Of a stretch of 41,390 nucleotides of DNA, positions 25,741-33,727 are shown one piece after another. Both the position numbers and the translations under genes were made by a program. How positions within the stretch are numbered: the first letter of the stretch is position 1; each line of letters begins with the position of its first letter. Source of the stretch: Thiorhodococcus minor (GTDB lineage: Bacteria > Pseudomonadota > Gammaproteobacteria > Chromatiales > Chromatiaceae); assembly GCF_010820565.1 (NCBI RefSeq), contig NZ_JAAIJQ010000051.1:1-41390 (forward strand), written 5' to 3'. The notes beneath the pieces were generated by a model that was not told where the DNA came from, made no database searches, and worked only from the letters and a program-made list of their open reading frames with translations.

Positions 25741-27409
25741 CCAGCGCTTGTTTCTGTTTCTCGCGCTTGCCGCGGTGCTGTTCCTGATCTACGAGGCTTG
25801 GATGCAAGACTACGGGCAGCCAATGACCCCGGCGTCGAGCATCGAGCAGACACAGGGCATGCCGAGCGCTCCGTCGGCAACACCCGAAACAGCGGGCGTT
25901 CCCACGGTCGCCACGACGCCGGATACGGTCGCATCCAGTGCGCTGTCGGCCGAGTCGACCGCGTCATCGACGCTTGCTCCGATCCAGGTCGAGACCGACG
26001 TCCTCAAGGTCGAGATCTCTCCGCGCGGCGGGACGATCGCCAGCGTTTGGCTACGCGACTACGCGGTCACGCCCGAGCAGCCGGAGCAAAAGTATCGGCT
26101 GATGAAGCCGGCTCCGCCGAACATGTTCATCACCCAGTCCGGTCTCTTGGGCGAGGATGCCTCCTTGCTGCCGACGCATGAGGGGATCTTCTCCAGCCCG
26201 CAGGCCAGCTACAGCCTTGGCGACGACGATTCCATGACGGTAATGCTCGTCTGGAAGAGCGACGCAGGTGTCGAGGTTACCAAGACCTATCGTTTCACCC
26301 GGGGCAGCTACCTCATCGAGGCAAAGCAGACCGTTACGAACGGGACGGATGTCCCACTGGTGGCCCGCGAGTACAGCCAGTTTCAACGCACCGAGCTTTA
26401 CGACCCCAACGAGACCAAGTTCATCCACACCTTCACGGGCGGCGTCTACTACAGCCCGGAAGACAAGTACAAGAAGGTCTCTTTCGACGACATGACCGAC
26501 GGCAAGCTGGACAAGACGGTCGTCGACGGCTGGATCTCCATGATGCAGCACTACTTCCTGGCGGCTTGGATCCCGCCGCGTGGCGTTGCCGAGACCTTCT
26601 ACACCAACGTCCTCGGCGGCTCCCGCTACATCATCGGCAAATACACGCCTGCGGTCAGCATCGCCCCGGGCGCCGCCCACACCTTTTCCAATCAGCTCTT
26701 CATCGGTCCGAAGCTGCAGAAACGACTGGAAGAGATCGCGCCTGGCCTGGAGCTTGCTGTCGACTACGGCTGGCTGACCGTCATCGCCAAGCCCATCTTC
26801 TGGCTCCTGAGCTTCCTCCACTCTCTGATCGGGAACTGGGGCTGGGCCATCATCGTCCTGACCATTCTGATCAAGCTGGCCTTCTACAAGCTCTCGGAGA
26901 CCAGCTATCGATCCATGGCGCACATGCGTCAGCTCACGCCTCGGCTTCAGGCGCTGAAGGATCGCTACGGAGATGACAAGCAGCGCCTGAATCAGGCCAT
27001 GATGGAGCTCTACAAGACGGAGAAGATCAATCCGCTCGGCGGCTGTCTGCCGATCCTGATCCAGATCCCCGTCTTCATCGCCCTGTACTGGGTGCTGCTC
27101 GAGAGCGTCGAGATGCGGCAGGCGCCCTTCATGCTCTGGCTGGACAACCTCTCCGCGCCCGACCCCTACTATGTGCTGCCCTTGATCATGGGTGTCTCCA
27201 TGTTCATCCAGCAGAAGCTCAATCCGCCGCCACCGGATCCGATGCAGGCGAAGATCTTCATGGCCCTGCCATTCGTCTTCACGGTCTTCTTCGCCTTCTT
27301 CCCGTCGGGCCTGGTGCTCTACTGGACGGTGAACAACGTCCTCTCGATTGCGCAGCAGTGGCATATCACCCGCAACCTCGAGAAGGAAACCGCTAAGCGC
27401 CGGCGATAG
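25733..27409 (+). CDS. yidC: Membrane protein insertase YidC
   Basis: The 558-residue protein has an N-terminal transmembrane segment ([19 protein letters not shown]), a Ser/Thr/Pro-rich linker, the large periplasmic beta-sandwich domain (about residues 85-330), and the conserved C-terminal insertase core: [21 protein letters not shown], the cytosolic hairpin [60 protein letters not shown], and [11 protein letters not shown]. YidC inserts membrane proteins alone or with SecYEG. The ATG at 25733 is set by MDNQRLFLF, the usual start; a longer frame to 25691 lies inside yidD. Confidence 0.98.
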   Translation: MDNQRLFLFLALAAVLFLIYEAWMQDYGQPMTPASSIEQTQGMPSAPSATPETAGVPTVATTPDTVASSALSAESTASSTLAPIQVETDVLKVEISPRGGTIASVWLRDYAVTPEQPEQKYRLMKPAPPNMFITQSGLLGEDASLLPTHEGIFSSPQASYSLGDDDSMTVMLVWKSDAGVEVTKTYRFTRGSYLIEAKQTVTNGTDVPLVAREYSQFQRTELYDPNETKFIHTFTGGVYYSPEDKYKKVSFDDMTDGKLDKTVVDGWISMMQHYFLAAWIPPRGVAETFYTNVLGGSRYIIGKYTPAVSIAPGAAHTFSNQLFIGPKLQKRLEEIAPGLELAVDYGWLTVIAKPIFWLLSFLHSLIGNWGWAIIVLTILIKLAFYKLSETSYRSMAHMRQLTPRLQALKDRYGDDKQRLNQAMMELYKTEKINPLGGCLPILIQIPVFIALYWVLLESVEMRQAPFMLWLDNLSAPDPYYVLPLIMGVSMFIQQKLNPPPPDPMQAKIFMALPFVFTVFFAFFPSGLVLYWTVNNVLSIAQQWHITRNLEKETAKRRR

Positions 27410-27420
27410 CCCGCAGCACC

Positions 27421-28758
27421 ATGGGGGCGGATACCATTGCCGCAGTTGCCACGCCGCCGGGAGTCGGTGGCGTCGGCATCCTGAGGCTCAGTGGCCCGGG
27501 CATCCCTGAGATGGCTGCCGAGATCATCGGCAGGCTACCAGAGCCCCGCCACGCCACCTTTGTCCGCTTTCGCGCGGCCGACGGCGACTTCATCGACGAA
27601 GGCATCGCCCTCTTCTTCCCCGCCCCAGCCTCTTTCACCGGCGAGCATGTCCTGGAGCTTCAGGGCCATGGCGGACCCGTTGTCATGGACCTGCTGCTGC
27701 GCCGTTGTCTCGAGCTGGGTGCGCGCCTCGCAAGGCCGGGCGAGTTCAGCGAGCGTGCCTTCCTCAATGGCAAGCTCGATCTCGCGCAAGCCGAGGCGAT
27801 CGCCGACCTCATCGAGGGCTCGACGGCACTCGCCGTCCGTCTGGCCGGCCGCAGCCTTCAGGGCGTCTTTTCCCTGCGCATCAATGCCTTGATCGCGCGT
27901 CTCATCGAGTTCCGAGTCTATGTCGAGGCGACCCTGGACTTCCCAGAAGAGGAGATCGACTTTCTCGCAGACTCGACCGTCCTCGACGACCTCAAAGCGC
28001 TGATCGATTCAACACGCGAGATCCTCGTCGAGGCGCACCATGGCCAGGTGATTCGCGAGGGCTTGGCCGTTGTAATCGCAGGCTCGCCCAATGTCGGGAA
28101 ATCGAGCCTGCTGAATCGGCTCAGTGGAGACGAAACGGCCATCGTCACGGACATCCCAGGAACCACCCGTGATCTGCTGAAGATCGACGTCCAGGTCGAC
28201 GGCCTGCCCATTCGGATCGTCGATACCGCCGGGATGCGCGACAGCCATGATCCCGTCGAGCAAGAGGGGGTCAGACGGGCGCGCGACGCCGTGCATCGCG
28301 CGGACCTGGTGCTCTGGGTCTATGACGCCAACCAGGGTCCTGACGAGGCGACTCCAGCCTCCTTCCCGCCGGACGTGCCCGTCACGCGCATCCGCAACAA
28401 GATCGACTTGCTCGGCGAGGAGCCCCGCATGACCGACCTTCCCGGCGGCCCGGAGATCGCCCTCTCCGTGCGGGACGACCAAGGCGTCGATCTCCTGCGG
28501 GCCCACCTCCGGGAGCGCGCTGGCCTCACCGCAAGCACCGAAGGTGCCTTCCTTGCACGCCGTCGCCACGTCGATGCCTTGACGCGTGGCCAGACGCATC
28601 TGGAGACCGCCCGTGCCAATCTGGTGGGGACGCTCGGACCGGAACTGGTTGCCGAGGAGCTTCAGCTCGCCCAGCAGGCCTTTGGAGAGATCACCGGTCA
28701 ATTCTCCTCGGACGATCTCCTGGGCAGGATCTTTTCGAGCTTCTGTATCGGCAAGTGA
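27421..28758 (+). CDS. mnmE: tRNA uridine-5-carboxymethylaminomethyl modification GTPase MnmE
   Basis: MnmE with MnmG modifies the wobble uridine 34 of several tRNAs. The 445-residue protein starts GADTIAAVATPPGVGGVGILRLSG (folate-binding N domain) and has a helical domain with an embedded G domain: GSPNVGKSSLLNRL (G1), DIPGTTRD (G2), DTAGMRD (G3) and NKIDL (G4). It ends with the invariant FCIGK, whose cysteine is catalytic. It closes the rpmH block 11 nt after yidC. Confidence 0.98.
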   Translation: MGADTIAAVATPPGVGGVGILRLSGPGIPEMAAEIIGRLPEPRHATFVRFRAADGDFIDEGIALFFPAPASFTGEHVLELQGHGGPVVMDLLLRRCLELGARLARPGEFSERAFLNGKLDLAQAEAIADLIEGSTALAVRLAGRSLQGVFSLRINALIARLIEFRVYVEATLDFPEEEIDFLADSTVLDDLKALIDSTREILVEAHHGQVIREGLAVVIAGSPNVGKSSLLNRLSGDETAIVTDIPGTTRDLLKIDVQVDGLPIRIVDTAGMRDSHDPVEQEGVRRARDAVHRADLVLWVYDANQGPDEATPASFPPDVPVTRIRNKIDLLGEEPRMTDLPGGPEIALSVRDDQGVDLLRAHLRERAGLTASTEGAFLARRRHVDALTRGQTHLETARANLVGTLGPELVAEELQLAQQAFGEITGQFSSDDLLGRIFSSFCIGK

Positions 28759-28761
28759 TGG

Positions 28762-28800
28762 CCGGCGCGGGAGGCACGCAAGAGCGCGCTCCCGTGCCGG
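28762..28800. terminator. GC-rich hairpin between convergent mnmE and nadV
   Basis: CCGGC (28762-28766) and CGGGAG (28768-28773) pair with CTCCCG (28789-28794) and GCCGG (28796-28800), an 11-bp stem with one mismatch. No T tract is present on either side; it fills most of the 56-nt gap between the two stop codons. Confidence 0.5.
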
Positions 28801-28814
28801 AAGGCGATGCCGCC

Positions 28815-30251
28815 TCAATGCCTCGTCTTGGCTCCCAGAGCCGCATCCGCGCGCGTCCGGATCTCGGCGAGCCTTTGGCGATTCATCGCGACGCCGTTCT
28901 CATAGACGGTCTGCAGCGCCTCTCGCCAACCGGGCTCGATCGGCTCCTCGACGCGCTGCGTTCGCCAGGTCCCGAATTCCGGGTTGTGCAGCAGTGTCAG
29001 CCGCCCGGCCTTCGAGGCCTTCTGCGGATCCTCTCTCGGGCGCTTGAAGACATCCTGCCACTGCCCGTCGATGCGAATCGCGCAGGCCTTGAGGGCGAAC
29101 TTCTGGGTGTCGCGGTCGAGACGCTGCAGCAAGGCACCGCCCATTCCGAAGGCAAGGTTTTCCGCGGAGAATCCCGCCCGCTCGACCTCCGCCAGGATCT
29201 CACCGATGGAGTCGTACTCGATCCCATCGCCCTGGATCACCCGCACATGCTCGAGCACCAGGTAGCCTTTGGCATTGGTGGTGGTGCCATAGCCCTGTGC
29301 GAGCTGCTGCAGGGTACGCCGTACCACGGTCGGCGGATGTCCCGAATCCGGGCGAATGACCACCGTAGCGCCGGACGCGATCACTTGCTGACGAAGCTCC
29401 CGATTCCAGAAGCCCACGGCGCGCTCCAGATCATAGGAGTCCGACACGACGGCGAGCAGACTCCTGGGGCGTGCGAAGCGATCCAGCATGTTGCGATAGG
29501 CATCGACCTCCCTTGGCTCACCCCAGGCCGTGATGGTCGAGTGCTCGGTGGCGGGAATGGAAAAGGCCGCCATCTCGGCGTCATAGTAGTCATTGGCCGC
29601 TACCACGCCCGCGACCGTGTCTGAGCCCTGGAAGCTCACCAAGTGCGCCGCCCCGCCAAGGGCTGCGGATTCGAAGGAGCTGACGCCGCGTGCGCCGAAG
29701 TCGTGCAGCATGAAGGGCAAGCCGTCCAGCGACTCCGAGGTGCGCTCCAAGTAGCCTCGGATCAGTTCCTTCACATGCCAGCTGATGGTCGCCACGGTCG
29801 TCGGATACCAGATCGCCCGGAGGATCGCCGTCTCGGCGAACTGCCCGATCCAGGGGATCCGTGGATCCGTGGATTCGATCGTCGCTAGGACCTGCCTCAC
29901 GGGGACCAGGGAGCCCTCCGGCACCGCGCGAATGCGGATCGGCAACAGGCCTTGGTGCCGCTCCAGGATGTACTCCCAGCCCTCGCGATGAAACGGCGAG
30001 CCAGGCATGTGCCGGGCATAGAAGTCCGCGGCCTCCTCGATCATGTCCCGGGTGATCGGTCGGCTCAGGTACTCCTGGATGAACATTTGCAGCCCGAAGA
30101 AGAGGGTTCGCTCGAAGCGCCCGCCCCTGGACTCGACATAGCTGAAGACGGATTCCGTGCCTGGCGGGAACTGCGCATAGTGCGATTCCTTGTAGGAATC
30201 CGTATTGAGGATGAAATTCGACTGCAATCTGGACAGGGTGTGGATGGTCAT
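28815..30251 (-). CDS. nadV: Nicotinamide phosphoribosyltransferase (NadV/NAMPT family)
   Basis: The enzyme makes nicotinamide mononucleotide from nicotinamide and PRPP, bypassing deamidation. The 478-residue protein matches the NAMPT family: NTDSYKESHYAQFPPGTESVFSYVESRG at the start, HDFGARGVSSFESAALGGAAHLVSFQGSDTVAG (the Asp that selects nicotinamide), SIPATEHSTITAWG with the catalytic His, RPDSGHPP (PRPP site) and QGDGIEYDS. It sits 96 nt after nadM on the same strand; together they convert nicotinamide to NAD. Such nadV-nadM pairs occur in scattered bacteria and are often exchanged by phages or plasmids. Confidence 0.96.
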   Translation of the reverse strand: MTIHTLSRLQSNFILNTDSYKESHYAQFPPGTESVFSYVESRGGRFERTLFFGLQMFIQEYLSRPITRDMIEEAADFYARHMPGSPFHREGWEYILERHQGLLPIRIRAVPEGSLVPVRQVLATIESTDPRIPWIGQFAETAILRAIWYPTTVATISWHVKELIRGYLERTSESLDGLPFMLHDFGARGVSSFESAALGGAAHLVSFQGSDTVAGVVAANDYYDAEMAAFSIPATEHSTITAWGEPREVDAYRNMLDRFARPRSLLAVVSDSYDLERAVGFWNRELRQQVIASGATVVIRPDSGHPPTVVRRTLQQLAQGYGTTTNAKGYLVLEHVRVIQGDGIEYDSIGEILAEVERAGFSAENLAFGMGGALLQRLDRDTQKFALKACAIRIDGQWQDVFKRPREDPQKASKAGRLTLLHNPEFGTWRTQRVEEPIEPGWREALQTVYENGVAMNRQRLAEIRTRADAALGAKTRH

Positions 30252-30347
30252 GGGTCTCTCCCGTTCGATCCCGGAATCCCCGGGGCTGGGCCATCGGTGC
30301 GATGGCGGCTTTCGTGCGGCCCTCGGGCTCGCTCGGCCTCTCGTCTG

Positions 30348-31397
30348 TCAGATGCGTCCGAGCAAGTCCTGCACGATATGAAAATGGTCCTCGAACACCT
30401 GCGCCTCGAGCGACTGAAACTCGGCGAGCGAGGTCCAATGCGCCTTGCGGGCGTCGCTGCCGCCCTTGATCTTGGGCAGTGGGCCAGGTCTCAGCTCGAT
30501 GAGGAAGGCATCCGTGATGGTCCGCCCGCGTAGCGAGCGCATGGGGTCGTCGTAGCGGGCGCGGGCGCGGATGCTTCCACGCAGCACCGGCTCCGGCACC
30601 TTGATACCCGTCTCTTCACGCAGCTCTCGGACGACCGCGTCCTCGATGCGCTCTTCGGCATCCAGGAAGCCTCCCGGGAGGGCGAGCAAGCCCTTGCCGG
30701 GGTGCGCACCGCGCTCGACCAGCAGGATATGCCCCGCTTGGATCACCACTGCGTCGACCGTCTGGAAGATCGGCGGATAGCGCAGGCCTTTGAACTGGGA
30801 CTGGTAGCGCTGGATGAAGTCCCACTCGCTGCCTAGGGCCTTCCAGGCATCCGCGTGCGAGGCGATCCAGGCGCCGAGTGCCTCTCTCACGCCCGGTGGG
30901 ATCGGTTGCTCAGCGAGCGTCCTTTCGAGATGCGCCTCAGGTGCTCCGAGCAGGGCATCGCGGATCTGCGTCGCCGAGAGGATGCTGACCTCCTCGACCG
31001 CACTGAATGCCCACTGCGGGAAGAGGTCGAGGTAGTCCGACGTCTGGTCCTTGCGATGGCCCACCAGGGTGATGGTTGCATCCTTCCCCGCAGTGGATTC
31101 GACGATGCCACGGACGGCCGCCTGTATCGCGGTTACCCACTGTGGGAGGTTGTACAGCCGGTCCGAAACGCCGGACACGACCACCCGATCGCGCAGTTCC
31201 GGAGGGATCGCCCCCTCGATCATCTCTCGTCGCTCCGCGTAGCTGAAGGGATCGCGAATGTTGCGCGGACGGTTGATGGATCCGACGAGCACGATGAGGT
31301 GCGAGGCGAGGCTCAGCGCCTGGGTGACGCAGGCGAGATGGCCATCATGGAACGGCTGGAAGCGGCCGATATAGACCGCGAAATCGTAGCGATTCAT
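30348..31397 (-). CDS. nadM: Bifunctional NMN adenylyltransferase / Nudix hydrolase
   Basis: The 349-residue protein fuses two domains. N-terminal nucleotidyltransferase (residues 1-180): GRFQPFHDGHLA with the HxGH-like motif and SATQIRD (ISxTxxR motif), which adenylates nicotinamide mononucleotide to NAD. C-terminal Nudix domain: GGFLDAEERIEDAVVRELREETGI is a perfect Nudix box, typical of ADP-ribose pyrophosphatase activity. A similar fusion is known from Synechocystis and Francisella. A GGGGGA ribosome-binding site precedes the ATG. It is the first gene of the leftward pair and starts 294 nt from the divergent transketolase unit. Confidence 0.96.
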   Translation of the reverse strand: MNRYDFAVYIGRFQPFHDGHLACVTQALSLASHLIVLVGSINRPRNIRDPFSYAERREMIEGAIPPELRDRVVVSGVSDRLYNLPQWVTAIQAAVRGIVESTAGKDATITLVGHRKDQTSDYLDLFPQWAFSAVEEVSILSATQIRDALLGAPEAHLERTLAEQPIPPGVREALGAWIASHADAWKALGSEWDFIQRYQSQFKGLRYPPIFQTVDAVVIQAGHILLVERGAHPGKGLLALPGGFLDAEERIEDAVVRELREETGIKVPEPVLRGSIRARARYDDPMRSLRGRTITDAFLIELRPGPLPKIKGGSDARKAHWTSLAEFQSLEAQVFEDHFHIVQDLLGRI

Positions 31398-31503
31398 GGG
31401 AATCCCCCAAGAACGTCAGATGATGCTCAGCGTCTATCGGTGAGCAGGTGGGTCGAGAAACGCCACCTATCTTTAGCCTAGTCATGAGCGACCTTCTGAA
31501 TCA

Positions 31504-31522
31504 ACTGCCGTTTGTCGGCAGT
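31504..31522. promoter_or_regulatory. Inverted repeat in the nadM-transketolase divergent region
   Basis: ACTGCCG (31504-31510), TTTGT, CGGCAGT (31516-31522): a perfect 7-bp dyad with 5-nt spacer, 107 nt from the nadM start and 170 nt from the transketolase start. It fits a dimeric repressor operator. It does not match the known NrtR consensus. Confidence 0.4.
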
Positions 31523-31691
31523 CAGCACCGCCGAGCTCGCCACGGGATGATGCGGCCGCTCGCCAGGCACCGCCTTGATGACCGCCTTCCCGCGCAGTAC
31601 CCTCGCGGGCTCCGGACGGATCCTCGCGGCCAATGGCGCGACCCTCCTGCTACCGCGGATCCCATCAGTTCTTCGACCCGAGACGACGCTT

Positions 31692-32636
31692 ATGGCACAA
31701 GCCGGTATTCAGCCGCGGGCGCAGTCCCCGGCGGCGCACATCCGCGGGGTGGCTGATGCCGTCCGGCGGCGCGTCCTGGAGCACACCCTCAACAACAACG
31801 GCGGCTATCTGAGCCAGGCCTGCTCTTCTGCCGAGATCCTGGCGACCCTCTATCTGAGCGTCATGCGTCTCGGACCGAGCCAGGAGCCACTCGACCCGCG
31901 CCCTTTTGCAGGCGTTCCGAGCAGCGCCAATCCGGGCGCATTCACAGGTGCGGGCTACAATGGCACCAAGGCCCCCGAGCTGGATCGCTTCATTTTCTCG
32001 CCGGTTCACTACGCATTGGTGCTCTATTCGCTCCTGATCGAGCTCGACCGGCTTGGTCCGGATGCCTTGGACGACTTCAATCGAGACGGCAGCACCGTCG
32101 AGCTGATCGGCGCCGAGCATTCGCCAGGCCATGAGGTGACGGCCGGGTCGCTGGCCCAAGCTATCAGCCAGGCCGGCGGGATTGCCCTTGCCCGCCGCAT
32201 GCGCGGCGAGACTGGGCGTGTCTGGGTGTTCATGTCGGACGGCGAGTTTCAAGAGGGTCAGACTTGGGAGGCCTTCGCCGCCCTCGCCTACCATCGTCTC
32301 GGTAATATCGGCATCTATGTCGACGCCAATGCCCAGCAGTGCGATGGCCCCATGGATGCCGTGATGGGCATCGAGCCCCTGGCCGAGCGCCTTTGTGCCT
32401 TCGGTGCCGAGGTCCACGAGGTCGACGGTCACGATCCAGTCGCCCTGGCCGCACCGGCCGACTCGGCCATCGAGCGGGACCGACCCTTGGTGGTGATCGC
32501 GCGAACCGACCCCTGCCGTGGTCTCGAGCAGCTGCGCGAGCGCGCGCCCAAGCTGCACTATGTCCGTTTCAAGAGCGACGCGGAATTTGCGACCTATCGC
32601 TCCTTGCTCGACAGCTTGCGTGCGGAGGCCTGCTGA
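31692..32636 (+). CDS. Transketolase N-terminal half-protein (thiamine-diphosphate pyrophosphate-binding subunit)
   Basis: The 314-residue protein corresponds to the N-terminal domain of transketolase. It has NNNGGYLSQACSSAEILATLYLSVMRLG, VHYALVLYSLL, EHSPGHEVTAGSLAQAISQAGGIALARRMRG, and the ThDP-binding motif MSDGEFQEGQTWEAFAALA...DANAQQCDGP. Split transketolases occur in archaea and in some bacterial sugar pathways, for example the apulose-4-phosphate transketolase pair AptA/AptB. The ATG at 31692 gives the family start; upstream in-frame codons are not conserved. It overlaps the next gene by one base (TGATG). The donor and acceptor sugars cannot be read from sequence. Confidence 0.9.
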   Translation: MAQAGIQPRAQSPAAHIRGVADAVRRRVLEHTLNNNGGYLSQACSSAEILATLYLSVMRLGPSQEPLDPRPFAGVPSSANPGAFTGAGYNGTKAPELDRFIFSPVHYALVLYSLLIELDRLGPDALDDFNRDGSTVELIGAEHSPGHEVTAGSLAQAISQAGGIALARRMRGETGRVWVFMSDGEFQEGQTWEAFAALAYHRLGNIGIYVDANAQQCDGPMDAVMGIEPLAERLCAFGAEVHEVDGHDPVALAAPADSAIERDRPLVVIARTDPCRGLEQLRERAPKLHYVRFKSDAEFATYRSLLDSLRAEAC

Positions 32637-33643
32637 TGGAAAGCGTGCAACGTCCCCATCGCGAGAACCTGATTCGCTGGGCCGCGAGCCGGCCGGAGGT
32701 TCTGGTGCTGTCCGCCGACCTGACTTCGTCTTGCGAGGCGGACGGATTCCGCGATACCTATCCGGAGCGCTTCTTCTCCATGGGGATGGCGGAGCAGAAC
32801 ATGATGGGCTTCGCCGCTGGTCTCGCCCGCGAGGGATTCTTTCCCTACATCCACACCTTCGCGGTCTTTATCTGCCGTCGGCCTTTCGATCAGGTCGCCA
32901 TGTCCATCGCCTATCCGAATCTCCCGGTCCGGCTCATTGGCTTCCTGCCAGGGATCACCACAGCGGGCGGTGTGACCCACCAGGCCATCGACGACATCGC
33001 GCTGATGCGCATCCTGCCGAACATGCGGATCCTGGAGTGCGGCGACGCCACAGATGTCGAGTCTGTCCTGGATGTCGCCCAGGACATCGACGGACCCGTC
33101 TATGTGCGTATGCTGCGCGGAGAGGTCCCCAGGCTCTTCGATCCGAGCGAGCCCCTGCGCTTCAATCGCGCCCGCGTCCTGACTCAAGGCGCGGAGGTTC
33201 TGGTGCTCTCCACGGGTATCTGCACCGAGGAGGCCGTGCGGGCGACCCAGGCCCTGCGGACGCGCGGGCTGGATGTCGGCCACTTGCACGTCTCCACGCT
33301 CAAGCCCTTCGACGATCCGACCGTCCTCGAAGCCATCGCCAAGGCCAAGCGCGGCGTCATCACCATGGAGAACCACAGCGTCATTGGCGGTCTCGGCTCG
33401 GCGGTCGCGGAGCTGATGGCGGAGCGCGGACTGGGTGTGCGCCTCCTGCGCATCGGCCTTCAGGATACCTACGCGCATGGCGCGAGCCGCCAGTATCTGA
33501 TGCGCGAATATGGCCTGGATGCCATGGCCCTCGTCCGCGCCGTCGCATCCTTGATCGGTCAGCCCCTGGCGCTCACCGAGGACGACCTCGCCGCTGTCCG
33601 ACTCGAGACCATGCGCCAGGTGGACAAGACCGAAGACCTCTAG
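32636..33643 (+). CDS. Transketolase C-terminal half-protein (catalytic Glu subunit)
   Basis: A 335-residue protein matching the pyrimidine-binding and C-terminal domains of transketolase. ADLTSSCEADGFRDTYPERFFSMGMAEQNMMGFAAGLA contains the ThDP-activating Glu in MAEQN. The protein also has GGVTHQAIDDIALMRILPNM and the C-terminal domain (VLVLSTGICTEEAVRATQALRTRGLDVGHLHVSTLKPFDD, then GGLGSAVAELMAERG). It forms the functional enzyme with the preceding gene. The RuBisCO-like gene follows after 84 nt that hold a hairpin. Confidence 0.9.
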   Translation: MESVQRPHRENLIRWAASRPEVLVLSADLTSSCEADGFRDTYPERFFSMGMAEQNMMGFAAGLAREGFFPYIHTFAVFICRRPFDQVAMSIAYPNLPVRLIGFLPGITTAGGVTHQAIDDIALMRILPNMRILECGDATDVESVLDVAQDIDGPVYVRMLRGEVPRLFDPSEPLRFNRARVLTQGAEVLVLSTGICTEEAVRATQALRTRGLDVGHLHVSTLKPFDDPTVLEAIAKAKRGVITMENHSVIGGLGSAVAELMAERGLGVRLLRIGLQDTYAHGASRQYLMREYGLDAMALVRAVASLIGQPLALTEDDLAAVRLETMRQVDKTEDL

Positions 33644-33656
33644 CGCCGATCCCTCT

Positions 33657-33681
33657 GAGCCCGACGCATCCAGTCGGGCTC
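33657..33681 (+). other. Hairpin between transketolase subunit gene and RuBisCO-like gene
   Basis: GAGCCCGAC (33657-33665) pairs perfectly with GTCGGGCTC (33673-33681) around a 7-nt loop, 14 nt after the stop. No T tract follows, so partial termination or protection of the messenger end is more likely than a full stop. Confidence 0.5.
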
Positions 33682-33727
33682 ATGGTCCGCATGCGCGGCT
33701 GCCCATCACCCTTGCCGGAATTCGAGC

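Noticed and set aside
26051-27364. A 437-codon open frame opposite yidC
   Set aside because: Shadow of yidC; composition (Gln, Asp, Glu, His rich) is that of a reversed membrane protein.
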